A stretch of 64,000 nucleotides of DNA from Ampelocalamus luodianensis. Lineage: Eukaryota > Streptophyta > Magnoliopsida > Poales > Poaceae. Shown piece by piece: positions 23,746 through 33,522 of this stretch. A program made the translations under genes and the position numbers. Where the stretch lies: positions 16,462,626-16,526,625 of the forward strand of contig CM070624.1 in the NCBI GenBank assembly GCA_036346255.1, read 5' to 3'. Numbering within the stretch: position 1 is the first letter of the stretch; every line of letters starts with the position of its first letter. The notes below the pieces were generated by a model. That model saw nothing but the letters and a program-made list of their open reading frames with translations, was not told the origin of the DNA and did no database searches.

Positions 23746-24092
23746 GCGCGGTGTCTCCGTCTATTTGTTTGATTCGAGCGTTGTTCATCACTTCCGACTG
23801 CCGTGGTCGTAGATTTCGGCTGCACCTAGTCGAACGTTTCCACCGGGGCTCGGGGCCATGAGCGGTGTCTTGTTTATACACTCATGTCTGCGGAGGGCTC
23901 GGTGGGCGTGTGCGGTGTCGTTGTTTATACACGTGTGCCTGCGGAGGGCATCGGTGTGTGTCGAGGTTCAGGGCCATACGTGGTGTCTTTGTTATACACT
24001 CATACCTGCGGAGGGCATCGATGTACACCGGGGCTCGGGGCCATGTGCGGCGTCTTTCGTGCCGCGGTGGTGGGCTTATTGACGATGCCACC

Positions 24093-24842
24093 TGACGAGG
24101 ATCTAATAATCATCATTTTATTATTCCATAATTATGTAATATGACGTCACCTGGCATACCCCTTAATATTATAAGGGAAGGGCAAGTCAGGTAGTCGTAA
24201 GTTCTTCTACGACTACCCCCAAGTCGTGAGCATTTCTACGGCTATAGTGTAATCGTAAGTCCTGCTACGATTACATCCGGTCGTAAGTTATTCTACGACC
24301 AGTGCCCAGTCGTAAGTTTTCTACGACTACCCCCTAGTCGTAAGTTCTGTTATGACCAGTTCTACTACGACTTCTTCACGACTAACTGGGTCCACTCGTC
24401 AGAAGGCTCATTTAATGGTGAGAATCCAAGCAGTCAAAATACGTAGTTATGCCTGACATAACTACAGATAATACTCCACTATCTCTTACTTATAACCGTT
24501 GGACAACATGGGGAGGTTACTACTCCAGTAATTATTCATATTATTACGCAATAATGAGCGACTAATTAGCCTAGAATGACAACCGTCACCACAGCGTAGT
24601 ATAAATAGGTGTCTTTTGGAGATAGAAAGAGAGGCTTTTGGGGGGAAAATAGTTAGTAAGACCCCCAGCTCATTGCAATCCAGATACCCAATACAAAATA
24701 CACAGGAGTAGGGTTGTTATTCTCACCTGAGAAGGCCCAAACCTGTATAAAAATCCCTGTGTCACTCTCGTCTGCGTGATCAATTGTGAAGACCCCCCGA
24801 ATCAAACAATCTTTACGTAAGATCGGTTCTAAAACACCGACA
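24093..24842 (+). mobile_element. Solo LTR inside the 108-bp array, TSD CCACC
   Basis: 750 bp, starting TGACGAGGATC and ending AAAACACCGACA. CCACC is duplicated exactly at 24088-24092 and 24843-24847. Removing the LTR and one duplication restores a normal 108-bp unit, which confirms the insertion. A TATA box (GTATAAATAGG) lies near 24599. No primer site or coding region. Confidence 0.9.
24192..24371. repeat. Cluster of about six short hairpins with covarying stems
   Basis: Units of about 28 bp have the form (N)GTCGTAAG-loop-CTACGAC(N'). Examples are AGTCGTA/TACGACT at 24193 and 24308, AATCGTA/TACGATT at 24251, and GGTCGTA/TACGACC at 24279. The paired ends change together. They lie in the upstream half of the solo LTR, before its TATA box. 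Confidence 0.8.
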
Positions 24843-27800
24843 CCACCCTTACGGACTTATACACCGAGACCTTAGCCTGCGAGGTGTGCACTGGGGCTCG
24901 AGGCCATGCGCAGCGTCTACCGTGCCGCGGTGGTGGGCTTATTGACGATGCCACCCTTACGGGCTTAAACACCGAGGCTGGAGCCTGCATGGTGTGCGTC
25001 GAGGCTCGAGGCCATGTGCGGCGTGTACCGTGCCGCGGTGGTGGGCTTTATTGACGATGCCACCCTTGCGGGCTTATACATCGAGGCCAGAGCCTACAAG
25101 GTGTGCGTCGGGGCTCGAGGCCATGCGCGGCATCTACCGTGCCGCGGTGGTGGGCTTATTGACGATGTCACCCTTACGGGCTTATACACCGAGGCCAGAG
25201 CCTGCAAGGTGTGCGCCGAGGCTCGAGGCCATGAGCGGCGTCTACCGTGTCGCGGTGGTGGGCTTATTGACGATGCCACCCTTGCGGACTTATACACCGA
25301 GGCCGGAGGCTACGAGGTGTGTGCCGAGGCTCAAGGCTGTGCGCGGCGTCTTTTGTGCCGCGGTGGTGGGCTTATTGACGATGTCACCCTTGCGGGCTTA
25401 TACACCGAGGCCGAAGCCTACAAGGTATGCGCCGGGGCTTGAGGCCATACGCGGTGTCTACCGTGTCGCGGTGGTGGGCTTATCGACGATGCCACCCTTG
25501 CGGGCTTATACACCAAGGCCAGAGCCTGCAAGGTGTGCGCCAGGGCTCGAGGCCATGCGTGGCGTTTACCGTGCCGCGGTGGTGGGCTTATTGACGATGC
25601 CACCCTTGAGGGCTTATACACCGAGGGCGGAACCTACGAGGTGTGCGTCAGGGCTCGAGGCCATGCGCGGCGTCTACCGTGCGACGGTGGTGGGCTTATT
25701 GACGATGCCACCCTTGCTGGCTTATACACCGAGGCCGGAGCCTGCGAAGTGTGCACCGAGGCTCAAGGCTATGCATGGCGTCTTTCGTGCCGCGATGGTG
25801 GACTTATTGATGATGCCATCCTTACGGGCTTATACACCGAGGTCGGAGCCTACAAGATGTGCGCAAGGGCTCGAGACCATGCACGGCATCTACCATGTCG
25901 CGGTGGTGGGCTTATTGACGATGCCACCCTTGTGGTCTTATACACCGAGGTCGGAGCCTGCAAGGTATGCGTCGGGGCTCGAGGCCATACGCGGCATCTA
26001 CCGTGCCGCGGTGGTGGGCTTATTGACAATGCCACCATTGCGGGCTTATACACCGAGGCCGCAGCCTGCGAGGTGTGCGCCGGGGCTGGAGGCCATGCGC
26101 GGCGTCTACCGTGCTGTGGTGGTGGGCTTACTGATGATGTCACCCTTGTGGGCTTATACACCGAGGTCAGAGCCTGCGAGGTTGTAATGTCCCGTTTGCA
26201 AATTTTCAAAGCAAAAAAGGAACCATTCGGTTTATTAAGTTGCCCAAGCTTAACTCAAAATTTGGATTTTAAAAAACGATTTAATTTGAATAATTCCAAA
26301 CTTCATTTAACTTAAAGTTGGGTTTATTTGAACTCTATCGCTTTTTATTTGGAGTTTAAATCGGATTTCCTTCATCTGCTTCCTTTTTCTGCGACCCAGA
26401 CGCGACTTCCCTCCTTGCACCGTTCAATCCTTCATGGACGGCTAGATCGCGTTGCGACTTTCGGACGGTCCGAACGTTCTTATCGCTTTGCTTCGTCCGA
26501 TCGAAATCTGACGGCTCCCGCTCCACCGCTATTTTCCTCGCTATCGCACCACCTCCTTTGATTTCATCTTGACCGTCAGGACCCCCTCCTCCTCAGGATC
26601 TCCTCATCCTCCAAAGACCACCCCTGATCTTTTTGCAAATATCACCCTCTCGATCATGACCACCCTGTTGGTCACGACCTCCTCTTTTTGCAAAGACCAT
26701 CCTCTTCCTTTGGACCTTCCTCTCGCTTTTGACCAAGCTTTTGACCAATCCCCACCTGGCAGGCTCTGCTCATTTTCTTCTTCCTCCCGTTGTGTCTCTG
26801 CTGCAGCAAAGTCTTCGCGCATTAAATGTTGTTGTGTCGTATTAAATGTTGTCACCTCTGCAGTACTCGTTTCTCTCTTTGGTCTCCTCCCGTACCTGCT
26901 CCAATCCTTTCCCCTGCTTGCCCCCGTCGTGCCCATTGAATGCGGTGTTCTCCATTGCTTGCCACCCGTTCCTTCCTTAGGACCTCCTCGCGCCTACATA
27001 AAGCACCTGGGAGCTCTCCTACCTCTCTTGCTGACCCTGTGCTTCAACCTCCCTCCGCGAGCTCCTTCTCCTTTGCTCAAGCTCTCTAGAGTGGTTCAAA
27101 CTCCTTTCGTTGTTCTTGTCCGTAATCTTTCTTTTGACTCTATTTTGGAGAGTTCTTTGGCCTTCATTTGGTGTTGCTTTATTGATTTGGTTCTTCTCGT
27201 ACGTGTAGATTCCAGCTACTCTAAAGAGTGCGTGGATCCAACGACCTCCATCGAAGACTCCCAACTCTACAGCGAAGGTAAGTCGCAGACCTTTGGTCAT
27301 GTTGAACCTAACTTTCAAAAGTATATTGTTTTATATTTACCTGCATGACTACTTGTATAAAAATGGTTTGGGTAGTAGTTAAACTCCTACTTGACAATGT
27401 GCCTCCTTGAGTACTTATGCTTGACATGTTGGCATGTTCCTCTTGGGCACCATAGTATGGGTATTCTTAGTTAGTCTTGTATTGGTAATACCAACCTGGG
27501 AGCGTAGTTATGCTTAGCCCTGCTTTAGTTACGTAGGTCTCGCGAATCTTGTATCTCAATTGTTAAACTTGACTAATTAAACTATGGAATTTGTGGTGTG
27601 ATGCCACTGTTATGCATCTGTGGTGGGATGTCACAGTTGTGTCGATCATGGTACGATGCCACTGTTGTTAAAACTTGTTGTGCCAAGACCAGGGTGGTCT
27701 TTTGGCCGGGTTGAACCCAAAATATTTTCTCACTCGGGCGAGTGATCGTGCAGTAAAAGGGGTGCTATATGCACATTGGGGTGAGGTTGTTTCGCTTGAG

Positions 27801-28908
27801 TGGTCTAAGAACTTAACTTTGTGTTCTATTGATCCAGGTATACTGTGCAACCACAAGATCATTTATGGGGTGGTTTGAGCCAACTAATTAGCAATGTGAT
27901 GGTTTGGTTCTGTTGTGGTGGTGTGTGCTGATTCACATGACGCAGAAGGGGGCTTTGATGGCGAAACCTTAGCGGGCAGAACCAATCCATAACAGAGCTT
28001 TGTAAAAATCTTGTCACGCTCTCTAGACTGCTCACCTTTGGAAGTGAACAGGGGTTTCAATGGGAGCCCAACCAGCTAGAGAGGTCGTGAATTGTAGGTA
28101 AAACTGTACAACCTCTGCAGAGTGTAAATCTATTCGAATAGCCGTGTCCGAGGTTATGGACCCTGCTTGGTGAAATTGTGCAAGGGGTAGCTTTTCCTCA
28201 AATGGGTGGTCATGGTTGGTGTCTAGGACGTCCTGGTCGTTGGTGCGACCTGGGTGTGGGAGTGGTCCTGGTCGTTGGTGTGATAGGGCCTCTTGGGAGT
28301 GGTCCTGGGAATGAGCAGGGTGCTCACGACCTCCTTCAAAACGAACTGTTACTTATGTATTACTATTTTAACTTGAGCTTTGCAATCTACTTATGTTATT
28401 TCCTGTTAATGCTGCCGTTCTGCAAACTAACCCTAAAGCTCTCTTTTGTCAAGCCCTGCATAAATATTAATCGCATACTTGTTCCCTGCGACTTGCTGAG
28501 TACATTCAACGTACTCACAGCTTTAAGCCCTCTGTTTGAGTAGTGGTCGAAGAGGACCAGGGTTGTTCCGACCTCTTTGAAGAGTTCTTTGAAGACAAGC
28601 CTTCTAGGGGACGTCCTCCACTCGATAGCCTGTGGGCTTGTCGGATGGCTCTGCGTGCTTTTGTCGTTTCGCTGCAAGTGTTCCTGTTGTTGTTTTTGTA
28701 AGCCCGTGGTGGTGACCTTTGTAACAACCTTGACCGTAAGGTCCTCTATTGATATAAGTTATTTTGTCTGCTTTCTCTTAAACTTGTCATTTGGTTTTGA
28801 TCATATCTATGTTGAAAACTGTGCGAGCTAGCCACTGATCATGGGACTAACTCGGTGTGCACAGAAGATACCAGGGGTTGGTTGTTTACCCGGGGGACCC
28901 GATAGAGA

Positions 28909-28920
28909 TGGTATCAGAGC
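28909..28920 (+). promoter_or_regulatory. Primer-binding site of the Tekay-like element
   Basis: TGGTATCAGAGC, the Met-tRNA type, a few bases after the presumed LTR end at about 28905. Confidence 0.8.
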
Positions 28921-29462
28921 CGGTCGACTGTAGGATGTGGCTTTAGTTAGCATGGTCGTTTAGTCGAGTTTCAAAAAGATATTTTCTAAATCAAATCAAC
29001 CTGGTAACTTGAATAGTGGTTCTTTTCTTCTCTTGTCCCACTCCTTTCTCCTCTTAGTCTATTCTTTCTTGCACCTTACCTCTTTTGGAGCCTTATTTTC
29101 AAAGTCTTAATTGGACCTCCTTATCCCCCAGTGACCTCTTTAGGATCGAGCTCTTCGTGATCAAGCTCTAGACGTCCTAGAAGCTCCAAGCCCTACTATG
29201 CGTTCCAGTCGGCCGTCCATTTAAGATAAGACTGGTAGTGGTCCCTCCAAGTTATAGTATCGTTTAGCTGGTCCGTAGGGCCTCTGGTTTGAGTCTTTTG
29301 CCTCTTAATAGCTTTTCGGCTATTTGTCTTTCGGGTTTAACCGATCTTCCCCAAATAGGTTGTTCCATCTTTCTCCCTTACTCTTGCCCGTCTTTGTGCT
29401 TTTCTCTCTTGTCTATTGTGTTTTCTCCATCTCATCTATTAAACTTAAGAAGTTCTGTGCAG

Positions 29463-30540
29463 ATGGTTCAGATCCACAACACCTCAAGTCAGGCTCACCC
29501 TGAGGATCTCAGTGCACCTCCACCTCCACCCCTCCAGCAGCCGTGACAGATCAAGGACTGGGTCAGTTCATGGCAGCTCAAGCTCAGCTGATGAGTTTTA
29601 TGATGCAGAATATGAACCAGATGATGGCTCAGTAGAACCAGACTGCCACTGTTTTGCTTGCCTTGATGAATTAGAACAGCCTAGCAACTGCTACGTCGCC
29701 TCCCCCACCTCCTGCTTTTCCTCAGTCGAGGTTGACTGAGTTCATGAAGGCTCGTCCGACCACTTTCTCTAGCTCCTCTGAGCCACTAGATGCAGATGAT
29801 TGGCTGAGGTCAACGAAGAAGAAACTTGCCATTGCCCGATGTGACGACCGCGAGAAGGTCTTATGTGTCGCGCACCAATTGGAAGGCGCTGCAGCAGAAT
29901 GGTGGAACACTTTTTGTGCCGCTCATGCAGATCACCTGAGCTTAGTTTTCATAAGCTTTCCTCCACTCGCATGTTCCTAATGGGAAGGTGGAAATGAAGA
30001 AGAACGAGTTCCGGGACCTCAAGCAAGAAACTATGTCTGTGAGTACCTTCAAAAGTTTACTCAACTCTCACGCTATGCCCGGGAGGACGTCATCACGGAT
30101 GATGCACATTAGAAGCGCTTCAAGCGAGGGCTCCACCCTAGCCTGAAAATCCAAGTCGTTGTCAACGACTATCCTGACTTCCAACACATGGTAAACAAGG
30201 CCATGCTCATTAAAAAATCTCGCCACGTGCTTGCAGAGTCCTACAAGAGGAAGATGTCATAGTCTGGTGCTCATCATGGACCTCCTCAGCGAGTCAGGAA
30301 GTTTGTGCAACACCAACGCCCAAGACCTTCTGGTACCTTCAAGACCTCTACCATGACCTCCTGCCCAGCTGCTCTAGGTCATCGCAGCAACGTCAGCACC
30401 AGCAACCAACAGCCCAGAAGCAACGCCAGCTCTGCAGCAGGCGTCACTTATTTTAGATGTCACCAAGTGGGGCATTATGCCAGCAATTGCCCACAGAAGT
30501 CAGGACCAGTTCAATCCAGGACCACTTCTTCAAGACCTCC
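29463..30540 (+). pseudogene. Tekay-like gag remnant
   Basis: ATG at 29463 begins MVQIHNTSSQAHPEDL, and a stop follows in the proline-rich stretch. Other frames continue with a methionine/glutamine-rich helix, then FMKARPTTFSSSSEPLDADD and the capsid-like LEGAAAEWWNTF. A zinc knuckle of the CX2CX4HX4C type (CHQVGHYASNC) lies near 30457-30492. Several stops and frame changes separate these pieces. It would encode the capsid/nucleocapsid of the element if intact. Confidence 0.8.
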
Positions 30541-30834
30541 CCTACTAGTTGGTGCCGCCTTGCACTGCCATGTCCCACACCAGGCACCAGTCGTTGTAGT
30601 GGAACATGGGCACCATCCACAGGTACACTGGCGTAGCCGCCATGTCGTTGAGGAGCACAGAGGCAAGGTTGTTGAGGTAGGCCCCGTGGTGGCTGTAGAT
30701 GATGCCCCTGGGCCTCGTTGTCATCCCCGACGTGTAGTTGAGCGCGATCGGCTCGTTCTCATCGGCCGACCACCAAATGGCGAAGTCTGGCAACCCATTG
30801 CTCAGGAGGGCCTCGTACTCGTAGTCGGTTCGAC

Positions 30835-32406
30835 TAGGGATGACAATCTTGCTCGATTACCCACGTACTTGCGGGTAAGAAACCTAATAGAAAGGTGAGT
30901 ATGTTCTTCATTTATTGCTCACGAGCATGTTTAGGGGGGCAAACTCTGCCCGATAGGTAAACGGGCATGGGTACAGAGGAGCTCCACCCGTGCCTGTTCC
31001 ACCCGATTATCCGCCATCTCCTACTGACAGGTGGGCCATAGTTGAAAAACCCTAACTTGCCCCTCGCCTCCCCTCCTCGTCCACCAGACCCAGGCACAGC
31101 TGCCACTCTCCCTCCTCCCACAGCCACCTCCCCTCCCACATCCGACATCTCATTCTCTCGGTCTCTCCTCATCTCCTCTGCCTCACCGCGCCCATTCCCT
31201 CTGCCTGCCCCTGTCCTCCATCCCGGTCGCCGCACCTCCTCACGCATCGCCCCTTCCTTACCGTCTTTGTCCTCTTGCCCGCCCGTCGCCCCATCCTCCA
31301 CATGGCTGCGCCCTCATCTCCCTCCTCATTGCCCGGTCGCCTCCTCCTGCCTGGGCGCCCGGCTGACCTCAAAGCTTGAAGTTTGATACATCAGTCACTA
31401 TGGGTTACCCGAAGCGGATTAGGGCTTACAAAATTCTTTCTGGGCACACATTATTTGTTCAAAGTATTGCTGTAGACCCCTCTAGACTCGAGAGATATGG
31501 TGATGATCACTTGATATGTTCTTCCACAGTAATGCTATATGATACTCATTTTATCCTTAGTTCCTTTTAACCTATTTTTTGGCACCTAGGTATGTTCTGG
31601 TTCCTGGGATAGCACCATCAAGCTGTGGCCAGTCGAAGGATCTGAAGAAGATGATGATGTTGTCTCGGTGAAGAAGAGAAGGATGAATTCCGATTCATCT
31701 GGACCCGAATAGTCTTAGTTAGAGGTATTTGTTATTTTCTGATCCAAATTCTTGGTCTTGTAAGCATAGTGCCAAGGCTGTAGGGACTATTCATGTGTTG
31801 ATTGAGGTAGGAATTCAAGATTTTTTTCATTGCCTTTTTGTGTGTGTTGGTGTTTTCCCCCTTAGGGTGAGAAGCTACTGGGATAAAGAGTATGAATACT
31901 CAGCGAAGTGAATGGTTTGGTTCCTGTTCAAGTCATGAGCTACTCTTGACCTTTCCATGGTGCTCTATTTGGGACTAGACCAACTGATTCCAGTTATTGG
32001 TTTGAAATTGGGCCGGGTATTAGTTTTCAAATCCATGTGCTATGATAAATTTTAATGTGTGGCGACTACCATGATTTTGAGGGAGATGGAAGAAGGCTGA
32101 CACTTTATGCTATTATGAAGTTCATGTTATTTGTTGTCTTTGAACTCATGATAAACCTCACTAATCTCACAGTTGGTTGCTCGTGCAGTCTTGATAGTCA
32201 CACTTGGTTCCTTTTGTGAATATGTTATGCATTGTTCGCGGGTAAACGGGCATGCCTGTGGGCGACAGGTACTCGCGAGCGATGGACATGGGCAACGTTT
32301 TTCGCCCGTCGTCCTTCGCGAGCATGCCCGTAGGGGGGAATTGGGGTCGCAGATATGTGTATGGGCGAGCACTACCCGTGCCTGCCGCGCCCGATTGCCA
32401 CCCCTA
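30835..32406. mobile_element. hAT-like element carrying a WD40 gene fragment, TSD GGTTCGAC
   Basis: The 1572-bp element starts TAGGGATGACAATC and ends GATTGCCACCCCTA, imperfect inverted termini of hAT type. An exact 8-bp duplication GGTTCGAC flanks it (30827-30834 and 32407-32414), and the acyl-activating-enzyme frame continues across it. Subterminal regions are rich in CGGGCATG and CGGGTA motifs at both ends, likely transposase-binding repeats. No hAT transposase is encoded. Confidence 0.88.
31376..31724 (+). pseudogene. WD40-repeat fragment (WDR12-like) captured in the hAT element
   Basis: One exon-like piece encodes GYPKRIRAYKILSGHT and FVQSIAVDPSR. After an acceptor at 31589, a second piece (31590-31724) encodes CSGSWDSTIKLWPVEGSEE and VKKRRMNSDSSGPE, with a stop at 31710-31712 and a donor after 31724. 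The GH...SGSWDSTIKLW pattern is a WD40 blade. The acidic insertion followed by KKRRMNSDSSGPE suggests the ribosome-biogenesis protein WDR12. I am moderately sure of WD40 and less sure of WDR12. Confidence 0.6.
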
Positions 32407-32706
32407 GGTTCGACTGATTGTTGGAAGATTGACATCTTCAGGTAATGATGATTCATCGAGAAGCTCCTTGATCAAGACTACTAGGGGAGGCTTGGCTCTC
32501 GCTTCGGACAGTAGCCAGAGAGCTTATTGGGCAACGTCGAGCAGCATGACGTCAATAGAGATGACCTTGGCCTCCGAGTGCTGCAGCAGGACGGAGGCCA
32601 TGGCGGCGTCGAGGCACGAGTTGAGCGTGTAGATGATGGCGCTGGCCATCGGGATGTTGAAGTGCAGCTCGCACACCGCGAGAATGTTCTGCGCTAACAC
32701 AACAAC

Positions 32707-33217
32707 CTGCACAAACAACAAGGGAACAAAAGAATAATTCTAGCATCTTACCATATGTTACGGTGGGGTGGACTGCGTCGACTAGGGGGACAGCGCAGGC
32801 GGGGTGGACCACGCAGGCAGGGGGGCTACCCAGTCAGGGGGACCACGCCGCCTTGGAGCTCTCTCATGGGAGGGGATTTGGGGATTTAAGGTTCTGCATG
32901 AGTTCGAACGATTTGGGAAAAGGATAAAGCTGGTTTGGTTTGGTCTTGACATGTGGGGCCCGTTTCCAGTCTCTCATTGAGTATATGGGCAGTTTGAGTA
33001 TTTTTGAAAAAACTAACATGCTTAATGAAGGGGTTTGGATGGTGTGGTAAGTGGTAACATCGATGACATATTGTAAAGAAATTTTGAAACCCAATGACAA
33101 ATCGTGAAGAACAGAGTTATTCGATGGTAAATCACGAAGAACGGAGTTATTCGATGGAATAGAATCAATTTTCTCTAATATTTATGGTATACTTGTCGGA
33201 GAAGACCTCAATACCGT
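32707..33217. other. Intergenic region upstream of PDS5C
   Basis: No coding structure. It holds GTGGGG-rich short repeats at 32760-32850 and a 33-bp near-duplicate (AGAACGGAGTTATTCGATGG type) at about 33100-33160. Confidence 0.4.
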
Positions 33218-33226
33218 TATAAATAG
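33218..33226 (+). promoter_or_regulatory. Putative TATA box of PDS5C
   Basis: TATAAATAG lies about 300 bp upstream of the ATG. It is followed by AAGCCCAATCC and a CT-rich leader typical of grass 5' UTRs. Confidence 0.55.
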
Positions 33227-33522
33227 TGTGCCTTTGGCCCAAGCCCAATCCAGACCAATCGATAGAAAACCCGCAGCACGAATCGCATCGTTAGAAAATT
33301 GAGGGGAGGGAAAAAATTGGGTGAGAAATCTCGTCCTCGTCACCACCACCGCCGCGACCTTCTCTATCGCCTAAAGTCTAAACAAAACATTCTCCCCCCA
33401 CTCGCCTTGCTCTCGTCTCCCCCCCGCGACTCCCCTTGCGAAACCCTAACCACCTTCCCCCGGATAGATCTTTCCACCGGTCCCCGATTGAGGCGGCGCA
33501 CGCGCCCCCGTAGGTCCGGCTA

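Larger units (their letters stand above)
23835..26182. repeat. 108-bp tandem array (about 13 units), interrupted by a solo LTR at 24093-24842
   Basis: From 24843 to 26182 about twelve units contain GGTGGGCTTATTGACGATG, spaced about 108 bp (24932, 25040, 25149, 25257 and so on to 26121). One further unit precedes the LTR at about 24068. Left of that, 23840-24000 holds about three shorter variants with a roughly 61-bp period that share TATACAC...GCGGAGGGC. Because 108 is 36 codons and the unit lacks stops in several frames, long repetitive reading frames appear on both strands (up to 397 codons). They have no upstream gene structure. I read this as non-coding satellite-like or retrotransposon-internal repeat. 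Confidence 0.9.
26183..30540 (+). mobile_element. Truncated Tekay-like Ty3-gypsy element: 5' LTR, primer site and gag
   Basis: A 2.7-kb LTR (about 26183-28905) begins TGTAATGTCCCG and contains CTGAGTACATTCAACGTACTC near 28497, the same landmark as in the 5061-8242 solo LTR. It is followed by a Met-tRNA primer site and a degenerate gag. There is no protease, pol or 3' LTR. The element stops abruptly near 30540 at a fragment of a host gene on the opposite strand. Its left end sits in the 108-bp array; with no 3' LTR, no target duplication can be shown. Confidence 0.8.
30545..32706 (-). pseudogene. Acyl-activating enzyme (AMP-binding, AAE/benzoate-CoA ligase-like) fragment, split by a hAT element
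   Basis: Minus-strand sequence 32415-32706 starts at an intron acceptor and encodes VVVLAQNILAVCELHF, then SCLDAAMASVLLQHSEAKVI. After the hAT insertion it resumes at 30826 and runs to about 30545 with NEPIALNYTSGMTTRPRG, GAYLNNLASVLLNDMAATP and PMFHYNDWCLVW. These match the N-terminal half of plant acyl-activating enzymes, which make acyl-CoA via acyl-AMP. The ATP-binding motif normally reads YTSGTT and here has M for T. A stop (TAA) follows LDVAQ near 32530. The fragment ends at 30545 against retrotransposon gag, so the adenylation core and C-terminal domain are gone. Confidence 0.8.

Noticed and set aside
24192..24371. CRISPR-like appearance of regularly spaced repeats
   Set aside because: These are short hairpins in a plant LTR; spacers are too short and variable and no cas gene is present.
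24994..26187. A 397-codon open frame with 36-residue repeats
   Set aside because: It follows from a 108-bp tandem repeat without stops in several frames on both strands; there is no splice context, domain or promoter.
30305..30898. A 197-codon plus-strand open frame
   Set aside because: It crosses the junction from the gag zinc knuckle into antisense acyl-activating-enzyme sequence; only the first third is real gag.
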